Below are positions 43,100 through 52,339 of a stretch of 64,000 nt of DNA, piece by piece (positions within the stretch are counted from its first letter, which is position 1; each line of letters begins with the position of its first letter). A model generated the notes under the pieces. It made no database searches and was not told where the DNA came from. It saw only the letters and a list, made by a program, of their open reading frames with translations. Source of the DNA: Ahrensia sp. (lineage in GTDB: Bacteria; Pseudomonadota; Alphaproteobacteria; Rhizobiales; Rhizobiaceae); the NCBI GenBank assembly GCA_002698425.1, contig NZXU01000006.1, forward strand, positions 15,290 to 79,289, written 5' to 3'. The translations under genes and the position numbers were made by a program.

Positions 43100-44749
43100 C
43101 TAAGGTGGATCGATTAGATTGCACGTATCACAGTCGATGCCGTAATATTGTCGAAACTGGTGCTTAGCGAGCGCGATGAGGGCGGTGTTGTCGCTCTTCC
43201 CTGTGAGCCATTTGAAGTCGTAGCGGAACGGCCCCGGCCGAAGGGTCCATTGCAGCGCCAGATCGTACACGAGCATGCCAGTGAAGAAAGTCTGCACGAG
43301 CCTCTTGATGTTCTGATCGCTGCGGCCAAGCATCGCGCGCGGAAAGATCTGTTCCGTATCGGCTCGGTCCTGAAAGAGGGAAAGATGACCGACAAGGAGG
43401 GCGCTCTCCTCATGCGTCGCCTTATCACCGGCCAGCCACATGCCGGGCCAGCAGAAGAATTCGGGGCGCTTCAGCTTGTCGCTACAGAAGGCGATATAGT
43501 GCGCTACAATGACGCGCACTGGCGTGTTCACGGCTTGGAAGCCGAATGTGCGATGCTCCTCCATCAGCGCATCGACCGGACCACGATCTCCGAGAAGACG
43601 AACCACCGCTTCGAGGGCCGCACGCGGATGGTCATAGCCGCAACGGTCGGTCAGCCGACCCGCAATATAATCATATTCGAGAGCGGAATAGGTCTGCACG
43701 CCGTTCGCAAGTTCCGGTGCCTCCGCCGCGGCTAGACACAGAAGCGTAAAACGGGCGCCGGCATCCACATCGCTTATGAAGTCGTCGAAATGCTCGATAT
43801 CCAGCGGAAAACCGCGCGTGGGGTTGATCGCCAGATCGCAGATCAGAAGGAAGAGACCAACCAGTGGGTCGTCGTAGCGCTCCGGCCATTGCCAACCCGT
43901 CAGCCTGAGGAACAAATCGAAGGCATTCCCATAGAGTGGCGCGAAATAGCCGTCGTCGCGATAGGTTTGAAGTAGCTCGGGGCCTCCGGCTGACGCCAGA
44001 AACTGAATCTGACAAAAGCGGGCTTGGCCCTCAAAGATGTGGCGCAGGCCGATCTCCGCGTAAGGCGGCCGCGGACCATAGGGGAAGCCTTCGCGGCGCT
44101 CGGCATGTAGTCGTCGGGTCTCCGTATCCCAGCTCTTGGGATCGGGAAATTGGCCGTTCGCGAAGTCGCATGAGCCGTTGATGGCGCTGACGGTGTCGCC
44201 ATAGGCCTTCAGATAGCTGTGCCCTACACCGAGGAAGAAGGGCGAGCGCTCATGCTCCAGCACCGACTTGGGAAAGAAGGCGAGCTGCTTGTAGTAATTG
44301 ATATCGAGTGCGTTGTTGACGGCGACATTGCCGGCAACGAGCCCTGGATCGAGGGGCGGCGTGCCGTCGATCAAAGCGCGATCTGCCCATGCCTTGACCG
44401 GCTTCACGGCGCCGACCTCGCGCGCAAAATCTGCGAGGAAGCCCATGCTGCCGTACACCTGCGCAGGATAGGCCAGGCTCAGGATCAGGCCTGCCGTCGA
44501 GCCCACATGCTGCCACCAGTGGATCGTTTCATGCAGATAGGTGGAATAGGCCTGATACAGTTCGGCCGTGTCATAGCCGTCTGTTTCCTGCCGGGTGATG
44601 GCATCGACCAGCTCGTGCGTACGGGGACTCAAGCGCAGCACGAAATGCTCCGTCGTGTACGTGCCGAACGCATTGATGGTCGCCTCGAATACCGACTGAT
44701 CGCTACTGGGATTGAGCAGTGCCGGGTCCAGATCGGAAAACCGAAGCAT
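43100..44749 (-). CDS. Uncharacterised HExxH protein, third gene of a nuclease/ATPase operon
   Basis: 549 aa, no family recognised. Residues 73-77 are HETIH, within YLHETIHWWQHVGSTAG, the pattern of a zinc metallopeptidase helix; the second histidine group WWQH follows at once. A third ligand cannot be placed. The rest is mixed helical, without signal peptide or membrane segment, so it is cytoplasmic. Starts 4 bp after the stop of the 564-aa frame. As the last gene of an operon with two PD-(D/E)XK proteins it could be a protease effector or regulator. Confidence 0.75.
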   Translation of the reverse strand: MLRFSDLDPALLNPSSDQSVFEATINAFGTYTTEHFVLRLSPRTHELVDAITRQETDGYDTAELYQAYSTYLHETIHWWQHVGSTAGLILSLAYPAQVYGSMGFLADFAREVGAVKPVKAWADRALIDGTPPLDPGLVAGNVAVNNALDINYYKQLAFFPKSVLEHERSPFFLGVGHSYLKAYGDTVSAINGSCDFANGQFPDPKSWDTETRRLHAERREGFPYGPRPPYAEIGLRHIFEGQARFCQIQFLASAGGPELLQTYRDDGYFAPLYGNAFDLFLRLTGWQWPERYDDPLVGLFLLICDLAINPTRGFPLDIEHFDDFISDVDAGARFTLLCLAAAEAPELANGVQTYSALEYDYIAGRLTDRCGYDHPRAALEAVVRLLGDRGPVDALMEEHRTFGFQAVNTPVRVIVAHYIAFCSDKLKRPEFFCWPGMWLAGDKATHEESALLVGHLSLFQDRADTEQIFPRAMLGRSDQNIKRLVQTFFTGMLVYDLALQWTLRPGPFRYDFKWLTGKSDNTALIALAKHQFRQYYGIDCDTCNLIDPP

Positions 44750-44753
44750 CGGG

Positions 44754-46364
44754 CTAATCCTTACTCGTAAAGATGGCGGCTGGATACTCGCGGAAAATCC
44801 ACTCGCCGCCGCCGCCTTCCTCGCTCAGGAACCGGACCGTGTTCTCGGCCATGTCCGGATTTCCATGGCCGGTCGGCATAGGGAACTGGCGCACGAGGAA
44901 GGTGGCGGGAATGCGAATGGCGCCGTCATGTTCCCATTGATGGATGCGCTCCATGTATGCACGGGTGCGATTGTCGGCGACATCGGAGCGCGCGCCCTCC
45001 GGATAGGCGACATAGACCAGCCCGAACTCCCCGCTCGGCACCTGCGTTACCGCCTTCGCGAACAGCCCCAACGGTGCCCGGCTCCGCTTGGTGATCGCTG
45101 CATCAGCGTCGACCCGCCAGGCGAGCCCCACCGGCGAACGCACCCGGTCTACGGCTACAGCGGGTGGCCCATCGATCTGACAGATGAAGCCATCCCAGCT
45201 CGGCATCAACAGTTTCCAACCGAACACCTCATCCAACATGATCGGGCTGTACGCCTTCGTTACGTCGTCGAGGTCGACGCGACGTGGCAGCGGCCGAAAC
45301 GCAACGCTGCCCCAGGGATAGGAGAGCGGCCGTTCGGGATGCGCGGCGAGCCGCTGCCGGAGGCACGTCGCGGCGACATCCGCGATATCGACCGCGTTCA
45401 CCTCGACCGAGTACGCAACCTCGTACGTGCCGAATTGACCGCGCGCCATCGCACCCGCCCTGAGCAAGTGAAACAAGCTACGCATCCGCGCTTCCTCATC
45501 GACCTCATAGACCGTGAGCGCTGCGCTGCGCTTACATTCTACGACCATGTTGAATGCGTCGGTGCAACGCAGATCAGGCGATTTGACGCTCGTTGGCTCT
45601 ACGAAGACCATGGCTCTACCCTTCGCCGAGCAAGCAGCAGCGACGAGAAGCTCGAACATGATCGAATCGGTCTCGGCGCCGGAATAGAGAGCGTCGATCC
45701 TCTCCTGGGAGCCCCCGACCGACCGCAGCGCCTCGATCCGCCGCCCGAGTTGCGCGAGTTGGGTTACGGCCAGCGCTCCGCCGAAATGATCGTAGCGCGG
45801 ATCGTTGGCGAGGTAGTCCTTCGCTAATGTCATGGCCTGGCGAAGTCGGTGTCCCTTCGGCCGTTCGCTTTCCAGTCGCACACCCTTCACAATTGAGACG
45901 GGCTGTTCATCGGCCACCGATGAAAAGCGAAAAAGGTCGGCGGGTTCCCGCTCGAACCAGCCGTTGGGCGCATGACGTTCGATGAGCTCGATTGCCTCGG
46001 GCAGATGGTCCTCGACATAAGCAGTCGCAGCCGGTGCCTCGTCCAAGATCGATGCTCGACTGAGCCTCGGAAAAGGGTCGCTGACCGGCTCTCTCTCCTC
46101 GGCAAGGTCGTCTGGATCGATCCCGGCGGCCTCGAACGTGGCCGCGACCGCGGCATCGAGATCGACACGAGCCCGTTGCGCGCGCTCGATCGCCGCTTCC
46201 ATTTCCAATTTGGTAGCTTCGGTCCGCTCGACGAAATACCGGCGACGCAATTCCATGACCTTCGGCCATTCCGCATCGAAGGCCTGCTGGCGCCGATCCA
46301 AATCTTCCACGAGCATTCTGAGATGCTCGGGCATATCATCGGGGAGTGGGGGAAAGGCCGACAT
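44754..46364 (-). CDS. Coiled-coil PD-(D/E)XK nuclease-like protein, second gene of the operon
   Basis: 536 aa from ATG 46364, 11 bp after the upstream stop; a start at 46448 is possible but would overlap that gene by 73 bp. Residues about 10-80 form a charged coiled coil (RRQQAFDAEWPKVMELRRRY). Near the middle, SIMFELLVAAACSAKG supplies a helical Glu, followed by SPDLRCTDAFNMVVECKR, a textbook PD...ExK nuclease core. The C-terminal 200 residues match nothing I recognise. Catalytic residues look intact. Likely the DNA- or RNA-cutting arm of the system; this is inference from motif. Confidence 0.75.
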   Translation of the reverse strand: MSAFPPLPDDMPEHLRMLVEDLDRRQQAFDAEWPKVMELRRRYFVERTEATKLEMEAAIERAQRARVDLDAAVAATFEAAGIDPDDLAEEREPVSDPFPRLSRASILDEAPAATAYVEDHLPEAIELIERHAPNGWFEREPADLFRFSSVADEQPVSIVKGVRLESERPKGHRLRQAMTLAKDYLANDPRYDHFGGALAVTQLAQLGRRIEALRSVGGSQERIDALYSGAETDSIMFELLVAAACSAKGRAMVFVEPTSVKSPDLRCTDAFNMVVECKRSAALTVYEVDEEARMRSLFHLLRAGAMARGQFGTYEVAYSVEVNAVDIADVAATCLRQRLAAHPERPLSYPWGSVAFRPLPRRVDLDDVTKAYSPIMLDEVFGWKLLMPSWDGFICQIDGPPAVAVDRVRSPVGLAWRVDADAAITKRSRAPLGLFAKAVTQVPSGEFGLVYVAYPEGARSDVADNRTRAYMERIHQWEHDGAIRIPATFLVRQFPMPTGHGNPDMAENTVRFLSEEGGGGEWIFREYPAAIFTSKD

Positions 46365-46375
46365 CAGATTACGCG

Positions 46376-48775
46376 CTAGCCCTCGTTCGATGAAAGGGCC
46401 TTCTTCAGCGCCGGATTCACCAATGTGTCGAGCCGGACTTTCGCCCATTCCGCCCGCGATGCCTTTGGGTTCAGCACTGTCAGCATGAACAGGGCCTGCG
46501 AAAGGCGGTTCAGCAAGGGGGCCGATCCGTCGTCACAAGCCTCCTTGAGCCACTCGTCGGCATTGTCCTGCTCGCGCTCGAGAAAGCGCAGGAGCGAGAA
46601 GGTGACCGGCTCGATGATCCCGTCCTCGCGGCAGGCGAGCTGGGCACCGCCAGGGCCGTCATGGGTGTGGTGACCGGAGCGTTCGGGATCTTCAGGCACG
46701 CGGCGCAGAAGGATCGGACTGGTGCCGACCAGCGCCAAGATCGCTGGATCCATGAGGCCGACAATCCGGTCCTCATCGGTCGCCAGCGCGCCGATCCGAA
46801 CGCTCGCGAGATGCGAGAGGATCAGCCAGGCGTCGAGATCGGCATAGGTCACCGCGGCTTCGCCGGCGGGCAATTCGATACCTTCCCTCCAGCCGGGCCT
46901 CTTGATCACGGTCACGCCGTCGGCGCGCGTCGTCATGTTGAACTGGCCGACGCTCGGCATCCAGGCGACGGCGCGCGTGCCCGGCTTGATCGGGCGGATC
47001 TTCGGCGCCCGCTGGAGCAAGCTGTTCAGGAACGCGACCGAGATGCCGTTGCGCCATGAGATGAGATCAACCAGCGCCTGCGCACCAATCACATCGCCAA
47101 AGGGCAGGCGCGCAGTCGTCGCGACCAGCCAGTCGGCGGCGTCCGCGTCGGCATCCGCCTCCTCGTCACCCATGCGCTTAGCCAATTGCTCGGCGATCTG
47201 CCGGGCGAGTTCGGACGCGATCAGTTCGGGAATGCGTCCGGTGACGAGAGGCCGATTGCCGATGTCGAGCGCAGTTCCAGTGAGGCCGGACCGCACCATC
47301 GCCGCCAGTTCGTCGCTATCGGCATGGTCGCGCATCGTCGCCTTGCGAACCATGAAACTGTGCATCGATCGCAGGATGACGTCGTGGGGCCGATCGCCCC
47401 GGCCATAATCATCGAGCACCGCGCGTGCGATGGTCGCCGCATGTTCGGCGAGTTCGTCCTGAATGAAGTGAGCGCGGGTATAGCGGAAGAACTCGAGGCT
47501 GAGCAGCGGCGGCAGGACCGCCGTCATGCCTTTGGTCCGCTCCGGCGCTTCGACGACGCCGGCCGCCATCGATCGCAGTAGCCAGGGTTGGCGAAATTCG
47601 TCGGCCCTGTCGGCGCCGTGCATGAAAGTGATGTCGTGCCGCTGAAGCACATTCAGCGCCTGGCCAAACTCGTCGTCGTCGAGCCGATCGACCAGAATGC
47701 GCTCGCCACGGCGTGCGAAGACGGTGTCCTTGCGCCGGGTTTCCCCCTTCCAGAGGCGGTCGACGACCGACGTGTCGGCCTCGATGACGAATTTCACCTT
47801 CGGCCCCATCGATTGAGCCGACAGCGCTTCGAGTTCACGGCGGATGCCGTCATGCTCGAGGCCCAGGCCATCGATGGCGATCACGAGCTGCGGACCGTCG
47901 GATGTCGCAAGCCGCTCGAGCCAGCGCCGCGCCTCGTCGGCCGAAATGCGCCAGCCGACCGCCCCGGACAGGAGCCGGGCGACCTCGTCTGCGATCCCGA
48001 TCGCGGCGGTGCCCGACGCCTCGACGAAGAGCACCGCGATCTCGTCCGACGCGGTCGTGCCGATCGCGAGCTCGCGCAGGACATGGCTCTTGCCGATCAG
48101 GGGGGCACCCTCGATCGCGATGACGCGGCGCGTGCCGCGCAGAACCGTCCTCGCCTCAGCCGATGCCTTGCGGGAGATGTGGAAGTCGGGCGTGAACGGC
48201 GTGCGGACATCGCTCCAGCCGCCGGTCAGCTCGTCGAGCGTCTGCTCGGTCGCGGCCCGGATGGCGGCCATCCAGACGGCAGAGCCCGGCCCCATGAGCG
48301 TTGCTATGGCATCTTGCAGACCGGCGTGGGCATTCGCCATCGCGGCATCCATCAATGCGGCGAAGGCCTGCTCATTCGGCAGCCCGTTCTTCAGAAAATC
48401 GCCCGTTTCGGTCGCATAGGTGCGGGTCTCGGTCCCATTCGAGACGATCACGATCGGGGGTCTGGGATGCAGCACGCGGGCGTAAGATAGACCCTGATCA
48501 ACATCGTCCGGGTCGAGCGGCTGCCCCGGCTTCTTCAGTTCGAGGATCGCCAGTCGTTTGCCGGCGTGTTCAATCAGCATATCGAGCCGGCCGCGCCGGC
48601 TGGAGGCTTTGGCGCCGTTGATCTCGACCGCCTTGTGGCCCAGTTTAAAGGAGAAGGTCAGCTGATGTTGTATCGCAGCGACGTCGAGCCAAGGCAAAGC
48701 AACCCGTAGGGCGGAGTTCGCGTGGACTTCAAGGTCGGTTTCGGTCTTGCCGACCGTAGTTTGTGTAACTGTCAT
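46376..48775 (-). CDS. HSDR_N-like nuclease fused to P-loop ATPase, first gene of the operon
   Basis: 799 aa. Residues about 25-120 resemble the N-terminal nuclease domain of type I restriction subunits: RRGRLDMLIEHAGKRLAILE then LKKPGQ, giving the D...ExK site. A P-loop NTPase follows (about 205-400): Walker A IEGAPLIGKSHV, Walker B PQLVIAIDGLG, then DRLDDDEF. The C-terminal half is helical, a possible sensor region. The order nuclease-ATPase-sensor recalls STAND-type (Avs-like) defence proteins, but the NTPase class is not certain. Divergent from the Gabija-like pair across 193 bp. Confidence 0.75.
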   Translation of the reverse strand: MTVTQTTVGKTETDLEVHANSALRVALPWLDVAAIQHQLTFSFKLGHKAVEINGAKASSRRGRLDMLIEHAGKRLAILELKKPGQPLDPDDVDQGLSYARVLHPRPPIVIVSNGTETRTYATETGDFLKNGLPNEQAFAALMDAAMANAHAGLQDAIATLMGPGSAVWMAAIRAATEQTLDELTGGWSDVRTPFTPDFHISRKASAEARTVLRGTRRVIAIEGAPLIGKSHVLRELAIGTTASDEIAVLFVEASGTAAIGIADEVARLLSGAVGWRISADEARRWLERLATSDGPQLVIAIDGLGLEHDGIRRELEALSAQSMGPKVKFVIEADTSVVDRLWKGETRRKDTVFARRGERILVDRLDDDEFGQALNVLQRHDITFMHGADRADEFRQPWLLRSMAAGVVEAPERTKGMTAVLPPLLSLEFFRYTRAHFIQDELAEHAATIARAVLDDYGRGDRPHDVILRSMHSFMVRKATMRDHADSDELAAMVRSGLTGTALDIGNRPLVTGRIPELIASELARQIAEQLAKRMGDEEADADADAADWLVATTARLPFGDVIGAQALVDLISWRNGISVAFLNSLLQRAPKIRPIKPGTRAVAWMPSVGQFNMTTRADGVTVIKRPGWREGIELPAGEAAVTYADLDAWLILSHLASVRIGALATDEDRIVGLMDPAILALVGTSPILLRRVPEDPERSGHHTHDGPGGAQLACREDGIIEPVTFSLLRFLEREQDNADEWLKEACDDGSAPLLNRLSQALFMLTVLNPKASRAEWAKVRLDTLVNPALKKALSSNEG

Positions 48776-48808
48776 TTATACATTTTACATCGTCCGGTCT
48801 CCAAACTG

Positions 48809-48821
48809 CACTATTTTAGTG
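48809..48821. promoter_or_regulatory. Palindrome CACTA-TTT-TAGTG between divergent defence operons
   Basis: Perfect 5-bp arms in a 193-bp AT-rich divergent promoter region. A candidate site for a shared regulator, though no regulator gene lies next to it. Confidence 0.45.
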
Positions 48822-48968
48822 TTCTGCCGACGAGATATTCGATCGTCATGGCAAGGTGTTGACGATGCCTTTACGGTGGAATGCAATCGCTGGCCTGCCG
48901 GAGACCGATCTCTTGCTGACAGCCTGATACGGCTCCAATAGCTATCCGATCGATAGCGGGGGAATAAA

Positions 48969-50783
48969 ATGGAGATCGCCAGCCTTAAGATCGAGAATTT
49001 TCGGGGCGTGCAAGACGGCATAGTCCGTTTCTCGCCGCACACGGTGCTCGTCGGTGCGAATAACTGCGGCAAGACCACGGTGATCGAGGCGCTGGCGCTC
49101 TTGTTCGGCCGCGACCGGATGATCCGCTCTTTGACCGAGCATGACTTCCACGGCAGCAATCCGCAGCCAGCAGATCGCATTCGGCTGACCGCAACGGTGA
49201 TCGGGTTCCACGACGACGATCCGGCCCAGCACCCGGACTGGTTCCGGGACGACAGGGGCATCGTCAAATGGTGGAACGTGGCGACTGGCGCCGTCCATCC
49301 CGCACGTACCGATCCGGCATGGAAGCTCGCCTGCCAGATTGCCTTCTCGGCCCGGTTCCATCGGCCCTCGCTCGAGGTAGAGACGCTGCGCTATTTCCAC
49401 GACGACGACAGTGTCGGCGATGTGTTTGACGACGAGACGGCGACCCCGCTTCCCGCCCGTCTGATCCGCGAACTTGGCTTCTTTTTCGTGCCGGCGGCGC
49501 GGACGTGGGATCGAACCGTGTCGTTCGGTTCCGAGCTGTTTCGCCGCGTTGTCGCGGCCGGCAACGGACAGCCTTGGGAGTCGGTCCTCGCCGAGCGCGA
49601 CCGCTTGCGCGCGCCGGAAGTAAGGCTCGAACAGGACGAACGGCTCTCACCGATCGTTGACCGGCTCAATCAGGAACTGCGCGGCTTTTTCCGGACCAAC
49701 CCGACACTGCATCTGAGAGTGACGCCCACTGATTCCGACGGGCTGCTCGAGGCCGTCGTATCGCACTACGCCCATAACGGGGCGGACCTACCGCTACCCG
49801 CAAAACGGCATGGCAGCGGGCTCTTGTCGCTACAGCATCTGCTGCTGCTCCTGCAGTTCGGTCGACTGCGGGTCGAGGCGGACGAGAATTTCTGGATGGC
49901 GCTGGAAGAGCCCGAACTGCATGTCCCGCCGGCATTGCAACGGCGGCTGGTGCATCGCATCCAATCACTGTCACGCCAGACATTGGTCTCGACTCACTCG
50001 CCAATGGTCGCCGCTCTGGCGTACCCCAGCGGCGTCGCGGTCCTGCGCAATGAAGGCGGCGTTTTGACTTCAGTGCCCCTCCTGCAATCGACCTTGCCGG
50101 CGGACACGCCCAACAGTGTCCGGAAGCTGTTCCAGGTGAACCGCGTCGAGACGATCGCGGCCGTCATGCACGACTTCGTGCTGATCCCCGAGGGCAGGAC
50201 GGACTATGAATGGCTGGCTCTGCTCGTCCGGGCTGTCGATCTTCATCAGAGCTGGGCAGCAACCGATGAATGCCGGTTCGACGCGTTTGTCGGCGTCATC
50301 CCAACCCATGACGGATCTGTGGTGCGAACGGTGGCGGCGATGTCTCCGCTTCACCCGCGCGTAGTCGCACTGGTAGATGGCGATCCGGAGGGCGTGGGCT
50401 ACGCCAATGCCCTCGCTGCGGCGGGCGCTCCGAATTCGGGGACCATCCTGCGTTGGGCCGACGGCCAGATGCTCGAGGATGTGATCGGCTGGATCATCGA
50501 TGCCGACGCGGCCGCTTGCCTGCCGACCATCCCCGTCGACAACCCTCCCGCGAATGTCGCCAATCTTGTCGCGCGCCTCAAAGACGAGGTGCGGGCAACA
50601 GGCGGGCTCAAGAAGGATAGTTCGAGCTACGAAGCGATTGCCGGGGCGATCGGCGCAAATGAAGCATGTTGCGCGCGAGCGCGATCGCTCCTGAACGGTA
50701 TCACCGAAGTTGCCCAAGGCATCGACAACCCGCTGTTCGTGGCGGACACGGACCATCCGGCGATCAAGGTCTTCACGCCGTGA
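48969..50783 (+). CDS. gajA: OLD-family ATPase/TOPRIM nuclease, Gabija GajA-like
   Basis: 604 aa; GGGGGAAT precedes the ATG. The ABC-type ATPase has Walker A VGANNCGKTT (about 30-39), a split coiled region, Walker B and D-loop LEEPELHVPP and H-loop STHSP. The C-terminal TOPRIM part has VLIPEGRTDYEWL (catalytic Glu) and VVALVDGDPEG (acidic DxD). This is a class 2 OLD nuclease, which sits beside a UvrD-like helicase; GajA of the Gabija phage defence system has the same layout and length. Coupled to the next gene by a GTGA overlap. Confidence 0.85.
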   Translation: MEIASLKIENFRGVQDGIVRFSPHTVLVGANNCGKTTVIEALALLFGRDRMIRSLTEHDFHGSNPQPADRIRLTATVIGFHDDDPAQHPDWFRDDRGIVKWWNVATGAVHPARTDPAWKLACQIAFSARFHRPSLEVETLRYFHDDDSVGDVFDDETATPLPARLIRELGFFFVPAARTWDRTVSFGSELFRRVVAAGNGQPWESVLAERDRLRAPEVRLEQDERLSPIVDRLNQELRGFFRTNPTLHLRVTPTDSDGLLEAVVSHYAHNGADLPLPAKRHGSGLLSLQHLLLLLQFGRLRVEADENFWMALEEPELHVPPALQRRLVHRIQSLSRQTLVSTHSPMVAALAYPSGVAVLRNEGGVLTSVPLLQSTLPADTPNSVRKLFQVNRVETIAAVMHDFVLIPEGRTDYEWLALLVRAVDLHQSWAATDECRFDAFVGVIPTHDGSVVRTVAAMSPLHPRVVALVDGDPEGVGYANALAAAGAPNSGTILRWADGQMLEDVIGWIIDADAAACLPTIPVDNPPANVANLVARLKDEVRATGGLKKDSSSYEAIAGAIGANEACCARARSLLNGITEVAQGIDNPLFVADTDHPAIKVFTP

Positions 50784-52048
50784 CCATCCAGGCAGTCGAA
50801 GGCGCTGCGGGATGCGGAAAGACCTACCGGCTGATGGAGATGCTGGCGGAACGGCTCGAAACCCATCCGCTCGGCGACGGGCAGCGTGTTCTCGCGCTCA
50901 CCTTCATGCACGGGTCGCGTCGGCGCCTGTCTGAGCGGCTGCGCTCGGTCGCCAATCTGCGCGGGCGCGTGGAATGCTGCACGATCGACGCGTTTGCGTG
51001 GCGCATCTATCGCCGGTGGAGAGGGTTGGCAGGCGCTCTCGCCATCGCTCCTGCGACCGAGGGAGAGTTCGATCGCGTCTGCGAGGCAGCCGGATTACTG
51101 GTGGAGCAGCCGCAAGTCTGCGCCTGGGTAGCATCGAGCTTTCCGATCGTGCTCGTCGACGAAGGTCAGGATCTTAAGCCCGAGCGCCTGCGCATGCTCA
51201 AGGCGCTTGCGGGCACTGTCCATGCGCTGATCGCCGCCGACGAGTTCCAGTGTCTCGATCAGGCGCTTAGCCCCAACCCGCTGGTCGCCTGGCTGCAACA
51301 GGACGCCGAGCCGGAAACATTGGCGCAGGTGCGCCGCACGAATTCGCCGGGTCTGCTGGCAGCAGCGACCGCAATTCGCGCGGGCAACGCGCCGGTCAAC
51401 GGCGCCGGATTCAAGTTGCTGCCCCCGGGCGCCAGCGTGCCACTTGCCACGACTTTGCTCGCCAATGCCATCGCCTGGCGGCAGGGCGGCGGTGTTGCGG
51501 TGATCACACCGGCGCTGCAAGGCGGGTTTGCCGCGTCGGTTGTCGCCCGACTCGCTCAGGGGCCATGCGGCAAACACAAAAATGGACCTTACACCGTCCA
51601 TTGGGAAGGGAATGACCGCGACGAGGTACAGGCGATTATCGCCGACCTCGATCTTGCGGCCGATGCGCCGGCGGCTGCGGCCTGCGCAGCGCTACGGGCA
51701 ATGCCGCGGACCGGCCCAGTGCGGGCAACTCTGGCATGGGTGGAGAACCAGATGCACGCCTGTGGACGGGCGAATTTCACCCGCGCAGAAATCGAGGCAG
51801 TGATTGCGCGGCAGGTTTCGCTGCGACGGCAGCATGGCGGTGGCGCGTCGCATCAGTTGACGGCGATGACCGTGCAGCAGGCCAAGAACAGGGAGTTCGA
51901 GGGCGTCGTGGTTATCTGGCCCTACCAGGTGGGCGGTGATGCCGAACACAAGCGGCGCCTGCTCTACAATGCGATCACCCGGGCGAAACGATGGTGCAAT
52001 GTCATCGTTCAGGGCCAGAATATTCTCGGTGCTGCGCCGTTCGCCTGA
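50780..52048 (+). CDS. gajB: UvrD/REP-like helicase, Gabija GajB-like
   Basis: 422 aa from GTG 50780, which overlaps the gajA stop (GTGA); the open frame extends 38 codons into gajA but that is not needed. Superfamily 1 motifs: Walker A EGAAGCGKTYRLME, motif II VLVDEGQDLKPER, motif III region VRRTNSPG, motif V KNREFEGVVVIWPY and motif VI LLYNAITRAK. Somewhat shorter than characterised GajB, lacking most of the accessory insertions. Together with the OLD protein it makes a Gabija-like defence unit. Confidence 0.85.
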   Translation: MTIQAVEGAAGCGKTYRLMEMLAERLETHPLGDGQRVLALTFMHGSRRRLSERLRSVANLRGRVECCTIDAFAWRIYRRWRGLAGALAIAPATEGEFDRVCEAAGLLVEQPQVCAWVASSFPIVLVDEGQDLKPERLRMLKALAGTVHALIAADEFQCLDQALSPNPLVAWLQQDAEPETLAQVRRTNSPGLLAAATAIRAGNAPVNGAGFKLLPPGASVPLATTLLANAIAWRQGGGVAVITPALQGGFAASVVARLAQGPCGKHKNGPYTVHWEGNDRDEVQAIIADLDLAADAPAAAACAALRAMPRTGPVRATLAWVENQMHACGRANFTRAEIEAVIARQVSLRRQHGGGASHQLTAMTVQQAKNREFEGVVVIWPYQVGGDAEHKRRLLYNAITRAKRWCNVIVQGQNILGAAPFA

Positions 52049-52339
52049 CTGCTCGATCCCGTGTGTCGGCTTATTACCAACAGTAAAGGCCCAACTTGCG
52101 TCAGAAAGACTGAGATGAGCGGACGCCCGCTTTGAGGATGACAGTCCAGTAGCCTGAACGTCTGAAAGGTCGGCGACTGCGGCTCCAGAAATTGCCCCCT
52201 CCGAGTGTCGGCTTTCCCCATTTTTCCATCTGAGAGCGGACAGGCAGAAGACGGCCCCCTTCCGGACACCGTTCCACTCGCAACATACGTCCGTTTCCCG
52301 GCGTATTAAGGCTATGCCATGTATCGCTGCGAATTGCGG
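52049..52339. other. Non-coding gap between defence genes and integrase
   Basis: 291 bp, convergent genes on both sides. No clear gene, terminator hairpin or repeat seen. Confidence 0.4.
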
